In this document: positions 51,003-60,521 of the stretch, in pieces
Numbering within the stretch: position 1 is the first letter of the stretch
Layout of the letters: each line of letters opens with the position of its first letter
Source: Berkiella_A sp964633725
GTDB taxonomy: Bacteria > Pseudomonadota > Gammaproteobacteria > Berkiellales > Berkiellaceae
Length of the DNA stretch: 64,000 nt
Assembly (NCBI GenBank): GCA_964633725.1
Contig: CAZWHY010000002.1
Coordinates: forward strand, 1 to 64,000
Reading direction: 5' to 3'
Position numbers and translations under genes: made by a program
The notes under the pieces: generated by a model
What the model was told of the DNA's origin: nothing
What the model saw: only the letters and a program-made list of their open reading frames with translations
The model's database searches: none

Positions 51003-53498
51003 CTAAAACAAAGACTCCCCACTACTTGCCGCTCTTGGTGTAATACTCAAGCTTCTATCTACGCCCATACGAGGAGCGGAGCGATTTGGCACACCTGCTG
51101 TTCTAAAGATTTCAAAGATAGCATTGGATTGACCTGGTCTGGCTAAGCTACCCGTTTCTGGATCAATTTTGACGGTGACTAACCCTCTAGGCTGTTCTGG
51201 TCTTGTCTCAGGTACGCCCTCTAATGCGGCTCCCATATATTTCATCCAAATAGGCAATGCGGCTTGAGAGCCATATTCTTTTAGGGTGCGAGGCGTGTCA
51301 TACCCTACCCAAACAGAGGTGACTAATGATTGGTTAAAACCGCTATACCAAGCATCTACTTTATTATTAGTGGTGCCTGTTTTGCCAGCCAAATCAGCGC
51401 GGTGGAGCTTTTTGGCACGTCGGCCAGTTCCGGTTTGAATGGCATCTCTTAAAATAGAGGTCATAATATAGGCGGTTTGGGGGGATAAAGCTTTTTCTGC
51501 TGGTATATTCGGTTCGCCTAAAGGTGCAGTCTGAATGAGCGCATCAATTTTATTTTGTGGTTCTGCTTCTGGATCTAGGTTAGCTTCCATTAGGATGTGA
51601 CATTCTGGGCAAGCGGTAGGTGGGTTGGCTTGATACACAAGATTGTCTTGACCGTCTTCAATGCGCTGTAATACAAAGGGGGATATTTTATATCCACCAT
51701 TGGCGAATGTGGCATAGCCGCCCGCTATTTCAATAGGTGAAAATTGCGCCGTCCCCAAAGCCAAAGATAAGGCACGCGGTAAGCGTTTTTTAGGGAAACC
51801 AAATTTCGTCAGAGTGTTGATTGCTTTACTTAAGCCTAGTTGCTGAAGCAATCTAATAGAAACTAAGTTTCTAGACTTGGTTAATCCTACTCGTAACCGT
51901 GTAGGGCCATAGAAGCGTCTGCTATCGTTTTGCGGGCGCCAATAGCCTTCTAGGTTTTCGTCCATATATACAATAGGGGCGTCGTTAATGAGTGATGCGG
52001 CAGTAAAGCCATTTTCTATTGCTGCAGAATATATAAAAGGCTTAAAGTTTGAGCCGGGTTGCCGGGTAGATTGTGAGGCTCTATTAAATTTTGACAAGTT
52101 AAAATCAAAGCCCCCCACTAAAGAGAGAATGGCGCCATTTTTGGGGTGCAGCGCGACAAGTGCGCCTTGGACTTCAGGTAATTGGCTGAAAAGCCAGTTA
52201 TCGCCATCTGCTTCAACATATATCACATCGCCTTTGGCGGCTACATCGCTAGGGTTTTTAGGCGCGGGGCCTAGGCGTAAACGAGTGACCCTTTCTTTGG
52301 CCCAGCGCATGCTATCAAAACCCACTTGGACTTTTTGTCCATCCGCTAATAAAACTTCTATAGATTTATCTAGTACAGATAAGACCAATGCTGGCATTAA
52401 TGCAGAGGCTTTAGGTTGCTGCTTTAATTTTTTGAGCCATTGCTCTTCATTATTTTTATTACTATTTTGGGTTGCGTTATCTTGATTCTCTGTATTACTA
52501 ATTATATTCTCATTGGTTTCTAAATCCCAATTGGTATATGGCCCGCGGTAACCATGGCGTTTGTCATACTCAAGCAAGCCTTCTTGCACAGATTGTCGGG
52601 CTAGTGTCTGTAGAGTGCTATCAACCGTGGTATAAGCTTCAAAGCCTGCGGTATAGGCTTTAGTGCCATACATTTTAACAATTTGTTTTCTGGCCATCTC
52701 CGCTACAAAGGGAGCATCTAATTCGACATAACGACCATGATATTCAGAGCTGATAGGGTGTTGATTGGCTTCCTCGTATTCTGCGGCTGTAATAAATTCA
52801 TAGTGGTGCATTCGATTTAATACATGGGCTCGGCGCTTCATTGCTCGTTCTGGGTTATTGATAGGGTTGGCTGCTGATGGGGCTTGAGGCAAGCCGGCAA
52901 TCATTGCCATTTGCGCTAAATTTAGTTTATCTACTGTTGTACCATAGTAAACCTGAGCGGCAGCTTGAACGCCATAGGCACGCTTACCAAAATAAATTTT
53001 ATTAAGGTAAAGTTCTAAAATTTTGTCTTTGGAGAGTTCTTTTTCAATTTTTCTAGCGATTAGAATCTCGTGTAATTTGCGGCTAAAAGTTTTTTTGCGG
53101 GTCAAGAAAAAATTTCGAGCCACTTGCATGGTAATGGTGCTGGCACCTTGCTGTTTGCGACCAGTGGTAATTAAGCTGATGGTCGCTCTGATCAGTCCGC
53201 GTAAATCAACACCACCATGTTGATAGAAGCGACGATCTTCTGTGGCGAGTATTGCGAGCTTCATTGTTTCGGGTATTTCATCTATGCTGATGGGGGTACG
53301 GCGCTTAATGCCATATTCGCCAATAAGTTTTTTATCAGCTGTATAAATTTTAAGTGGAACCTGTAGTTGAATGTCTTCCAAAATTTTTACGGAAGGGAGC
53401 TGTGCATTTGTAAATAGTACGACAACTAACGCGCAAAATAGCACCATAGTACCTGTACTGAGGAGTACTCTAAAAATAATTCTAAATAATGTCTTCAT
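51003..53498 (-). CDS. mrcA: penicillin-binding protein 1A
   Basis: 831 residues, class A PBP. N-terminal anchor (VLLSTGTMVLFCALVVVLF), glycosyltransferase domain at about 50-230 (EDRRFYQHGGVDLRGLIRA catalytic Glu, GASTITMQVARNFFL), an OB-like insert and the transpeptidase with active-site STRQPGSNFKPFIYSAAIE (SNFK), SRN and KTGTTN boxes. It polymerises and crosslinks peptidoglycan. Divergent from pilM as in E. coli and relatives, the conserved mrcA / pilMNOPQ arrangement. Confidence 0.96.
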   Translation of the reverse strand: MKTLFRIIFRVLLSTGTMVLFCALVVVLFTNAQLPSVKILEDIQLQVPLKIYTADKKLIGEYGIKRRTPISIDEIPETMKLAILATEDRRFYQHGGVDLRGLIRATISLITTGRKQQGASTITMQVARNFFLTRKKTFSRKLHEILIARKIEKELSKDKILELYLNKIYFGKRAYGVQAAAQVYYGTTVDKLNLAQMAMIAGLPQAPSAANPINNPERAMKRRAHVLNRMHHYEFITAAEYEEANQHPISSEYHGRYVELDAPFVAEMARKQIVKMYGTKAYTAGFEAYTTVDSTLQTLARQSVQEGLLEYDKRHGYRGPYTNWDLETNENIISNTENQDNATQNSNKNNEEQWLKKLKQQPKASALMPALVLSVLDKSIEVLLADGQKVQVGFDSMRWAKERVTRLRLGPAPKNPSDVAAKGDVIYVEADGDNWLFSQLPEVQGALVALHPKNGAILSLVGGFDFNLSKFNRASQSTRQPGSNFKPFIYSAAIENGFTAASLINDAPIVYMDENLEGYWRPQNDSRRFYGPTRLRVGLTKSRNLVSIRLLQQLGLSKAINTLTKFGFPKKRLPRALSLALGTAQFSPIEIAGGYATFANGGYKISPFVLQRIEDGQDNLVYQANPPTACPECHILMEANLDPEAEPQNKIDALIQTAPLGEPNIPAEKALSPQTAYIMTSILRDAIQTGTGRRAKKLHRADLAGKTGTTNNKVDAWYSGFNQSLVTSVWVGYDTPRTLKEYGSQAALPIWMKYMGAALEGVPETRPEQPRGLVTVKIDPETGSLARPGQSNAIFEIFRTAGVPNRSAPRMGVDRSLSITPRAASSGESLF

Positions 53499-53754
53499 AT
53501 TCGATATTATATAGCCTGATTAGAACTCAGTCTGCATCATTACTCTAATTTTAGGTCGTATAGATGCCTGATTTCATAAATAATGGCGAAAAAATTTGCT
53601 CATAGCCTTATTATAGCTAGTCTTAAGTTAGATGCCTTTTCTTTACTGCAAGAGGCTTTCTCTTTTATGCTATAGAGAAGCATTGAACATAAAATTTAGT
53701 TTGTATCACAACTGTTGTGTCATTTATATTCATCGTACAGGGAGGGGCGTGTTG
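53499..53754. promoter_or_regulatory. divergent mrcA / pilM promoter region
   Basis: 256 bases between divergent genes. A plausible pilM promoter is TTTACT (53642), 18 bases, TATGCT (53666). GGAGGGG at 53741-53747 is the pilM ribosome-binding site. The promoter of mrcA should lie near 53510-53560; no clear pair. Confidence 0.4.
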
Positions 53755-54819
53755 ATGTTTGGCTTATTTGAACGTAAAACCCCAAAAATGGTTGGGATAG
53801 ATATTAGTTCATGCACGGTAAAATTACTGGAGCTGAGTTATGGAACCGAAGGATATCGAGTGGAAAGTTATGCAGTGGAGGCTTTACCAGCTGATGCGAT
53901 GGCTGAAAAAGAAATAAAAGACATTGCTGCCGTGGGCGATGCCATTCGCAGATTACGAAAGCGTTCTAAAGTACAAACCAAAATGGGCGCTGTGGCGGTT
54001 TCTGGTTCGGCTGTGATTACGAAAATAATTCAAATGAATGAGGACTTAACAGAGAAAGAGTTAGCAACTCAAATTTATCTGGAGGCCGATCGGTATATTC
54101 CATACCCGCTACAAGAAATTTATTTAGATTTTCAAGTCCTAGGTCCCTCTAAAAAAAGTCCGGGACAGGTTGATGTTTTGTTGGCTGCCTCTCGTGCTGA
54201 AAATGTAGATGCGAGAATCGAAGCATTAAGTTTGGGGGGAATTACCGCCAAAGTTGTGGATATTGAAGCCTATGCAATTGAAAGGTCAATGGGGCTTTTG
54301 GGTGCTAAAGATGGGGCGCTTGAAAGTAATGACACGATTGCAGTGGTAGATATTGGTTCTACAATGACAACACTGAGCGTATTAAAAGATCAAGCAACAC
54401 TTTATACAAGGGAACAGATTTTTGGGGGTAAGCAATTAACAGAAGAGATACAGCGTCGCTATGGCTTATCGTATGAAGAAGCAGGCTTAGCAAAAAAAGT
54501 AGGCGGATTACCTGAGGACTATGAATCGGAGGTCTTGCTGCCATTTATGGATGGGGTGGTTCAGCAAGTCAGTCGTTCTTTACAGTTCTTCTTTTCTTCC
54601 TCTGAATACACGGATATCGATCGTATTATTTTAGCCGGTGGGACATCCATGATTAATGGATTAATTCCGATGGTAGAGGAAAAGCTCGGTATACCTGCGA
54701 CACAAGTTAATCCTTTTGCAAATATGTCTATTTCCAATAAAGTCAATCAAAAGCTGCTGCATGCGGATTCTCCTGCGCTCATGATTTGTTGTGGGCTAGC
54801 ATTAAGGAGTTTTGAATGA
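53755..54819 (+). CDS. pilM: type IV pilus inner-membrane assembly ATPase-like protein PilM
   Basis: 354 residues, actin-like fold. Motifs: MVGIDISSCTVKLLEL (phosphate 1), TIAVVDIGSTMTTLSV (phosphate 2), RIILAGGTSMINGL (adenosine). The ATG at 53755 has GGAGG nine bases upstream; the frame is open 41 codons earlier but that part has no similarity to PilM. It binds the N-terminus of PilN (INLLPWR) in the cytoplasm. Overlaps pilN by four bases (ATGA). Confidence 0.95.
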   Translation: MFGLFERKTPKMVGIDISSCTVKLLELSYGTEGYRVESYAVEALPADAMAEKEIKDIAAVGDAIRRLRKRSKVQTKMGAVAVSGSAVITKIIQMNEDLTEKELATQIYLEADRYIPYPLQEIYLDFQVLGPSKKSPGQVDVLLAASRAENVDARIEALSLGGITAKVVDIEAYAIERSMGLLGAKDGALESNDTIAVVDIGSTMTTLSVLKDQATLYTREQIFGGKQLTEEIQRRYGLSYEEAGLAKKVGGLPEDYESEVLLPFMDGVVQQVSRSLQFFFSSSEYTDIDRIILAGGTSMINGLIPMVEEKLGIPATQVNPFANMSISNKVNQKLLHADSPALMICCGLALRSFE

Positions 54820-55388
54820 GCACGAAAATTAACTTACTGCCTTGGCGTGAAGAATTAAAAGAGCAGCTGAAGAAAGAGTTTTTGTTGGTCGCGGGTCTTG
54901 GCGGCATAGCGGCTTTGATATTGGTGGTAGGACTTCATTTATACATGAAAAATAATATTGAAAGCCAGATGGGCAACAATAATTTTTTACGTCAAGAAAT
55001 TGTATTTTTAGATAAGAAAATTGCAGAAATTAAAAATCTAAAAGATGAGAAAGAAAAACTTTTGGCTAGAATGCAAATTATTCAAGAATTACAGAGCAAT
55101 AGACCACATGTTGTTCGGTTATTTGATGGTATGACGCGAACCATTCCAGAAGGGTTGTTTTTGACAGGTTTAACCCGAATACAGTCTAAAATTTTGATTG
55201 ATGGTCGTGCAGAGTCCAATACACGAGTATCGGCATTTATGCGAAATATTGAATCTTCCACGTGGTTAAAACAGCCGTTGCTTAGCTTAATTCAAGCGGA
55301 TGAGCGAGCAGACATGGCAAAAACAATAGGGTTTAACCTAGAGGCGATACAAGTGATGGCAGAGGAGTTCAAAGAAAATGGCTCTTGA
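54816..55388 (+). CDS. pilN: type IV pilus assembly protein PilN
   Basis: 190 residues. N-terminal cytoplasmic motif KINLLPWREE that binds PilM, then one membrane helix (LVAGLGGIAALILVVGLHLYM) and a periplasmic part with coiled coil (KIAEIKNLKDEKEKLL) and ferredoxin-like fold. It joins PilO in the alignment complex. Start overlaps pilM stop. Confidence 0.95.
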   Translation: MSTKINLLPWREELKEQLKKEFLLVAGLGGIAALILVVGLHLYMKNNIESQMGNNNFLRQEIVFLDKKIAEIKNLKDEKEKLLARMQIIQELQSNRPHVVRLFDGMTRTIPEGLFLTGLTRIQSKILIDGRAESNTRVSAFMRNIESSTWLKQPLLSLIQADERADMAKTIGFNLEAIQVMAEEFKENGS

Positions 55389-56007
55389 TTTTGACCTAAA
55401 TGATTTAGATTTGAATGATATTGGGCAATGGCCATGGGTAGCGAAAGGTATTGCGATAGCGGCATTGATTATAGTCATTGTTTTTTTAGGTTATTGGTTA
55501 GACACCAAAAAACAAATTCAAACGTTGAATACAGCGCAAACAGAAGAGAGTATTTTAAGACAGTCCTTTGAACAAAAGCAGCATCAGGCCGCCAATTTAT
55601 CACCTTATAAACAACAGATGAAAACAATGAAGGCATCTTTTGGGGCTTTATTACGACAGCTGCCAGAAAAAACAGAAGTGCCAGGATTATTAGAAGATAT
55701 TTCTCATCAGGGTTTAGCAACAGGGCTAGCATTTAGAACCATTAGATTGCTGCCCGAGAAAGCGATAGATTTTTATGTCGAGCTACCAATTGAAATCGCC
55801 GTGATTGGAACATACCACCAACTGGCGGAGTTTGTGTCTAATGTGGCGGCTTTGCCTAGGATTGTGACATTACATGATTTTGTCATTAAAAAAATTGACC
55901 CTAAAACACAGTCAGAGTTGCTGATGATGAATATTACAGCGAAAACATATCGGTATACCGCGGATGGTGAGCTAGAGGATGACACACAAGGAGGCGCAAA
56001 TGGTTAA
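55378..56007 (+). CDS. pilO: type IV pilus assembly protein PilO
   Basis: 209 residues with one N-terminal membrane helix (GIAIAALIIVIVFLGYWL), a coiled coil and a periplasmic ferredoxin-like domain (FRTIRLLPEKAIDFYVELPI, GTYHQLAEFVSNVAALPRIV). Overlaps pilN by 11 bases and pilP by eight. Partner of PilN in the inner-membrane complex. Confidence 0.95.
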   Translation: MALDFDLNDLDLNDIGQWPWVAKGIAIAALIIVIVFLGYWLDTKKQIQTLNTAQTEESILRQSFEQKQHQAANLSPYKQQMKTMKASFGALLRQLPEKTEVPGLLEDISHQGLATGLAFRTIRLLPEKAIDFYVELPIEIAVIGTYHQLAEFVSNVAALPRIVTLHDFVIKKIDPKTQSELLMMNITAKTYRYTADGELEDDTQGGANG

Positions 56008-56530
56008 AGAACGAATCAGCTGCTTCTTTTTGGTATTGTTTTTAGCAGGATGCGGGCAAAATGAACAAAGATCGGAATTAGAATCTTATGTACAGAGCAT
56101 TAAAGCACGTAAAGCCTCTGAAATAGAGCCATTGCCGCAAATTACACCATATGAGACTTTTGTGTATCAAGCGGCATCACTGCGTAGTCCTTTTACTTTG
56201 CCAGAAACCAATAGACAAATAGTAGAAGAAGTCGCAGATAATGGCATACACCCAGATGCCGCGCGGCGGCGAGAATTCTTAGAGTCTTATCCTATCGATG
56301 CTTTATCTATGGTTGGGACCTTGGAAAAAAGTGGAAAAATTTGGGCTGTGGTTGTGGACAAGGATGGCGCGGTCCATAGAGTCACGCGTGGGAATTACAT
56401 GGGTTTAAACCATGGTAAGATTCATAAAATCACAGAAGAAAAATTGTACATCAATGAAATTGTGCCTAACCCAGTAGGTGGGTGGCAGGAAAGGCAATCA
56501 GAGATGGCGTTGAATACCGAAATGGAATAA
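56000..56530 (+). CDS. pilP: type IV pilus lipoprotein PilP
   Basis: 176 residues starting at the ATG at 56000 (AAGGAGG five bases upstream). Lipoprotein signal with lipobox LAGC. The C-terminal domain (YPIDALSMVGTLEKSGKIWA, VHRVTRGNYMG) is the beta-sandwich that contacts PilQ. It bridges PilNO to the secretin. Confidence 0.95.
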   Translation: MVKERISCFFLVLFLAGCGQNEQRSELESYVQSIKARKASEIEPLPQITPYETFVYQAASLRSPFTLPETNRQIVEEVADNGIHPDAARRREFLESYPIDALSMVGTLEKSGKIWAVVVDKDGAVHRVTRGNYMGLNHGKIHKITEEKLYINEIVPNPVGGWQERQSEMALNTEME

Positions 56531-56545
56531 GTGGAGCATATTAGT

Positions 56546-58663
56546 ATGGCCAAGGTTAAGGCATTTATTTTTACCCAAATAATATTTTTATTTTGTGGGT
56601 TATATAGCACTTCTAGTATAGCGCTACAGCGAGTGGGCGCGTCTATTAAAGATGTGCAAGTCTCTAGTATAGAAGGGAATCAAATACATATAAGAATAAA
56701 AACAACCCAGACCGTTGCAATTCCTAAAAGCTTTGCAATAGAGGAACCGGCTAAAATCGTTTTAGATTTTGTGGGTGTGCACAATAGCCTGGCTCTGGAA
56801 AAATCTCGTGTTGAATATAACATGGGCAATTTAAAACGCGTGAATGTTGTTGAGGCTGATGGACGTACACGTATGGTGCTGGATTTAAATGAGTCTGTAC
56901 CGTATAAGATTTCTGCTTCTGGCAATGATATTACGATTACCATTGCAGGCAGTAATGCGGTAACCCAAAAAATTGATCCTTTTGATGGGAAACTTTCTGG
57001 TAAAAATTGGGGGGGGGGTGAATACGCTATCAATGACATTGACTTTAGGCGGGGCTATGATTCTGATGGCCATATTATTATTGATTTAGGTAATAAAAAC
57101 ATTCCGATTGATCTGAAAGAAGAGGGCTCACAAATTCGTTTACGTTTTATCGGAGCGCGTTTGCCACCTCATTTGGAACGTAAGTTAGATGTCACGGATT
57201 TTGGAACCCCTGTCGTGACCGTTAATGCAGTGCAGCAGGGCTCTGATGTGGAAATGATTATTAAAACAGCGGGGAATTCAGATCATATCGCTTATCAAGC
57301 AGATAATCGATTTACCATTGAAGTACGGCCTTTAACAAAGGCAGAAAAAGATGCGCAAAAGGCAAAAGCCTTTGAATATACAGGTGAGCGCTTATCACTC
57401 AATTTTCAGGATATTGAAGTGCGAGCGGTGTTGCAATTAATAGCAGATTTCACCAGCTTAAACATTGTGAGTAGTGATACAGTGCGAGGCAATGTGACTT
57501 TAAGGCTCAGAAATGTACCATGGGATCAAGCATTAGATATCATTATGAAAACCAAAGGGTTAGCCAAAAGGCAAGTTGGGAATGTGCTTTTGGTGGGGCC
57601 AAGTGAAGAAATTGCCGCTCGAGAAAAGCTAGAGTTACAAACATCTCTTCAGGTAAAAGAATTAGCGCCTTTGAGATCCGAGTATATTCAAATTAACTAT
57701 GCAAAAGCCTCTGAGCTGGCTGCTCTGCTCAAAGCAGAGGACAATTCTTTATTATCTGCTCGTGGGACCGCCACAGTGGATGAACGAACCAATACTTTAT
57801 TGGTGCAAGATACGGCTTTTAAAATTGACGAGGTCAGAAAATTAGTTCATAAATTAGATGTTCCAGTTCGGCAAGTATTGATCGAAGCGAGAATTGTGTT
57901 TGCCAATGATGATTTTGAAGATGCTTTGGGCGTCAAATTTGGAGCTGCATTAAAATTCAGACCAGGGCAAGAACCTATCCTGGGTTTGGCGGGGGATATA
58001 TTATCTAGTGCCGGCATTGCTCAAGCCGCAAATGCGACCGCCGCCGTACTTGGGACAAACCCACTACAACGGTTAGCCGTCGACTTGCCGGTTAGTTTGC
58101 CAGGGGGCGATGGTGCGACTGGCATTGGCTTGACGATTGCCTCTTTACCAGGTGGTACCATTTTAGATCTAGAGTTGGAAGCATTAGAATCAGAGGGCTT
58201 GGGTAAAATTGTTGCGAGTCCACGCATTGTTACCTCCAATCAACAGCAAGCTTATATTGAGGCGGGGGAAGAGATCCCTTATCTGCAAACCACTTCTAGT
58301 GGTGCAACGTCTATTGCATTTAAAAAAGCTGTTTTGAGGTTAGAAGTAACGCCGCAAATCACACCCGATGATAATGTTATTTTAGAATTAACGGTGAACC
58401 AAGATTCTAGAGGGGTTGTGACCAATGGTGTGCCATCTATTAACACCAGAGAAATGCATACAAAGGTATTAGTGCAAAATGGTGAAACAGTGGTGCTAGG
58501 TGGTATTTATCAGCAAGAGAAAAGTGATAAAGTTAGACGTGTGCCATTTTTCGGGAACTTGCCTTTAGTTGGTTGGCTATTCAAAAGCAGGACGCATTTA
58601 GATAAGCGTAGTGAATTATTAATCTTTGTGACGCCAAAAATCATTCAAGAAGGGGTGACTTAA
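56546..58663 (+). CDS. pilQ: type IV pilus secretin PilQ
   Basis: 705 residues from the ATG at 56546 (GGAG nine bases upstream). Signal peptide about 1-27; two AMIN domains (about 35-140 and 160-265) that bind peptidoglycan; secretin N0/N1 (RLSLNFQDIEVRAVLQLIAD) and the conserved secretin pore domain toward the end (LEALESEGLGKIVASPRIVT, VPFFGNLPLVGWLFKSR). It forms the outer-membrane ring. Follows pilP by 15 bases. Confidence 0.96.
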   Translation: MAKVKAFIFTQIIFLFCGLYSTSSIALQRVGASIKDVQVSSIEGNQIHIRIKTTQTVAIPKSFAIEEPAKIVLDFVGVHNSLALEKSRVEYNMGNLKRVNVVEADGRTRMVLDLNESVPYKISASGNDITITIAGSNAVTQKIDPFDGKLSGKNWGGGEYAINDIDFRRGYDSDGHIIIDLGNKNIPIDLKEEGSQIRLRFIGARLPPHLERKLDVTDFGTPVVTVNAVQQGSDVEMIIKTAGNSDHIAYQADNRFTIEVRPLTKAEKDAQKAKAFEYTGERLSLNFQDIEVRAVLQLIADFTSLNIVSSDTVRGNVTLRLRNVPWDQALDIIMKTKGLAKRQVGNVLLVGPSEEIAAREKLELQTSLQVKELAPLRSEYIQINYAKASELAALLKAEDNSLLSARGTATVDERTNTLLVQDTAFKIDEVRKLVHKLDVPVRQVLIEARIVFANDDFEDALGVKFGAALKFRPGQEPILGLAGDILSSAGIAQAANATAAVLGTNPLQRLAVDLPVSLPGGDGATGIGLTIASLPGGTILDLELEALESEGLGKIVASPRIVTSNQQQAYIEAGEEIPYLQTTSSGATSIAFKKAVLRLEVTPQITPDDNVILELTVNQDSRGVVTNGVPSINTREMHTKVLVQNGETVVLGGIYQQEKSDKVRRVPFFGNLPLVGWLFKSRTHLDKRSELLIFVTPKIIQEGVT

Positions 58664-58847
58664 TAAGTGTCATGTTATTTTTAATGCATTAGTCAATTAG
58701 ATGGCTGTTGAGGCTCGATTTATCATGTTACAAAATGGTATACTGTTACACGAATCTTCTTGCGAGGACTTGACCTAATTGCTTTGGGTTGGCATCCTGG
58801 CAAAGTCATTTTATGGTTAACATCTAAATTGAAAGAACAAGAGACTT

Positions 58848-59384
58848 ATGAAGCGAGCAATTAACTTATTCCTTATTGGGCCAATGGGCGCAGGCAAAAG
58901 CACCATTGGCAAGCAGCTTGCCAAAGAGCTCAAGCTAGAATTTTGTGATGCCGATCAGGAAATAGAAGTACGCTCTGGGGCAGATATCGGTTGGATATTT
59001 GATGTTGAGGGCGAAGCTGGTTTCCGAAAGCGTGAAGAACAAGTAATAGATGATCTAAGTCAAAGACAAGGTATTGTACTTGCAACAGGCGGAGGCGCAA
59101 TATTGAGCGCGGAAAACAGAAACCGGTTGGCTGCACGTGGAACAGTCGTTTATCTTTATACTACGGTTGAACAGCAAATGAAGCGCACATCAAAAGACAA
59201 GCGTCGCCCGCTATTACATCAAGAAGAGTTGAGTCAGGAGAATACATTAAAAGATTTAATGGGTAATAGGGATCCCCTATATAGAGAAGTCGCTGATGTT
59301 ACTATCGATACAGATGGTCGAACAGTGCGTTCTGTCGCTATCGAAGTCGTACGGGTTCTTGAGAAAGAACACCTTCTCTCCTAG
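58848..59384 (+). CDS. aroK: shikimate kinase
   Basis: 178 residues. Walker A LIGPMGAGKSTIGKQLA, shikimate-binding DADQEIE with GWIFDVEGEAGFRKRE, GGGAILSAENR and the lid RRPLL. It phosphorylates shikimate in the chorismate pathway. Followed 14 bases later by aroB, as usual downstream of pilQ. Confidence 0.96.
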   Translation: MKRAINLFLIGPMGAGKSTIGKQLAKELKLEFCDADQEIEVRSGADIGWIFDVEGEAGFRKREEQVIDDLSQRQGIVLATGGGAILSAENRNRLAARGTVVYLYTTVEQQMKRTSKDKRRPLLHQEELSQENTLKDLMGNRDPLYREVADVTIDTDGRTVRSVAIEVVRVLEKEHLLS

Positions 59385-59398
59385 TACTTTCTAAGTTC

Positions 59399-60505
59399 AT
59401 GACTTTTATGGTAGATCCTAAAACACCAATAAAAATTTCGTCCCGATATGGTGAGTATTCAGTAACCATCTATCAAGATTCTTTTAGTGATTCAGCTACA
59501 TTCCAATTGTTTGTAAAGAATAAACAAGTCTTAGTGGTGACCCATGATGACTTAGTTAAACCTTATTATACTCAATTGGAACAAGTCTTAATGAGCGCGG
59601 GAGTCCGTGAATTACACTTGATCACCGTGCCTGCTGGGGATGCTCATAAGCAGTTAGAACAAGCTCAGAGAATTTGGCAGTGTGCCATAGAGAATCGACT
59701 GCGGCGTGATGCGGTGTTGATTGCTTTAGGCGGAGGCATGGTGGGCGATCTGACTGGGTTTGCCGCAAGCTGTTATTTGCGAGGTGTGTCTTGCATACAG
59801 TGCCCAACGACGCTATTGGCTCAAGTGGATGCGGCCATTGGCGGAAAGACAGCGGTTAATCATGCTATGGGTAAAAATTTAATTGGTACTTTCCATTCAC
59901 CGGTTGCGGTGTTTATTAATCCAGATACTTTAAACACCTTGCCGGATAGAGAATTTCAATCTGGCTTGGCGGAAGTGATAAAATATGGCATGACATTAGA
60001 TTTTGAATTTTTTGAATGGCTAGAAAGCAATGTGGGTCATTTAAGAAATAATAAAGAGAAATGCATGCAAGCAATTCATCGCTGCTGTACTTTAAAATCA
60101 GAGATTGTCAGTCAAGATGAATTTGACTCCGAAAGACGGATGCTATTAAATTTTGGACATACTTTAGGTCATGCTATCGAGTCAGTCATGCAATATGAGA
60201 ATGTTCTGCATGGTGAAGCTGTGGCCATTGGTATGGTGTTTGCGACTTATTTGTCTTGCGAACTAAATTTACTTACCTATAATATACTAAGTAGACTTGT
60301 TACTATATTAAAGTCAATTGGCTTGCCAACTTGCTTGCCTGCTCAAATATCAATGGGCGATCTTTTAGATAAAATGCAGCAAGATAAAAAATTCGGCCAA
60401 AACATGAATTGGGTATTATTATGCTCTCCTGGGAAAGCCTTCGTCTCAGACAAAATGACTTTAAACAATATTAGACAGCATTTAGAGGTTTGGTCAAACA
60501 GTTAA
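59399..60505 (+). CDS. aroB: 3-dehydroquinate synthase
   Basis: 368 residues. NAD/Zn enzyme of the shikimate pathway. Motifs: ALGGGMVGDLTGFAA, TTLLAQVDAAIGGKTAVNH, GLAEVIKYGM and the metal ligands in LLNFGHTLGHAIES and HGEAVAIGM. Start at the ATG at 59399; length normal. Confidence 0.96.
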   Translation: MTFMVDPKTPIKISSRYGEYSVTIYQDSFSDSATFQLFVKNKQVLVVTHDDLVKPYYTQLEQVLMSAGVRELHLITVPAGDAHKQLEQAQRIWQCAIENRLRRDAVLIALGGGMVGDLTGFAASCYLRGVSCIQCPTTLLAQVDAAIGGKTAVNHAMGKNLIGTFHSPVAVFINPDTLNTLPDREFQSGLAEVIKYGMTLDFEFFEWLESNVGHLRNNKEKCMQAIHRCCTLKSEIVSQDEFDSERRMLLNFGHTLGHAIESVMQYENVLHGEAVAIGMVFATYLSCELNLLTYNILSRLVTILKSIGLPTCLPAQISMGDLLDKMQQDKKFGQNMNWVLLCSPGKAFVSDKMTLNNIRQHLEVWSNS

Positions 60506-60521
60506 AAGGATTTAAACTGAC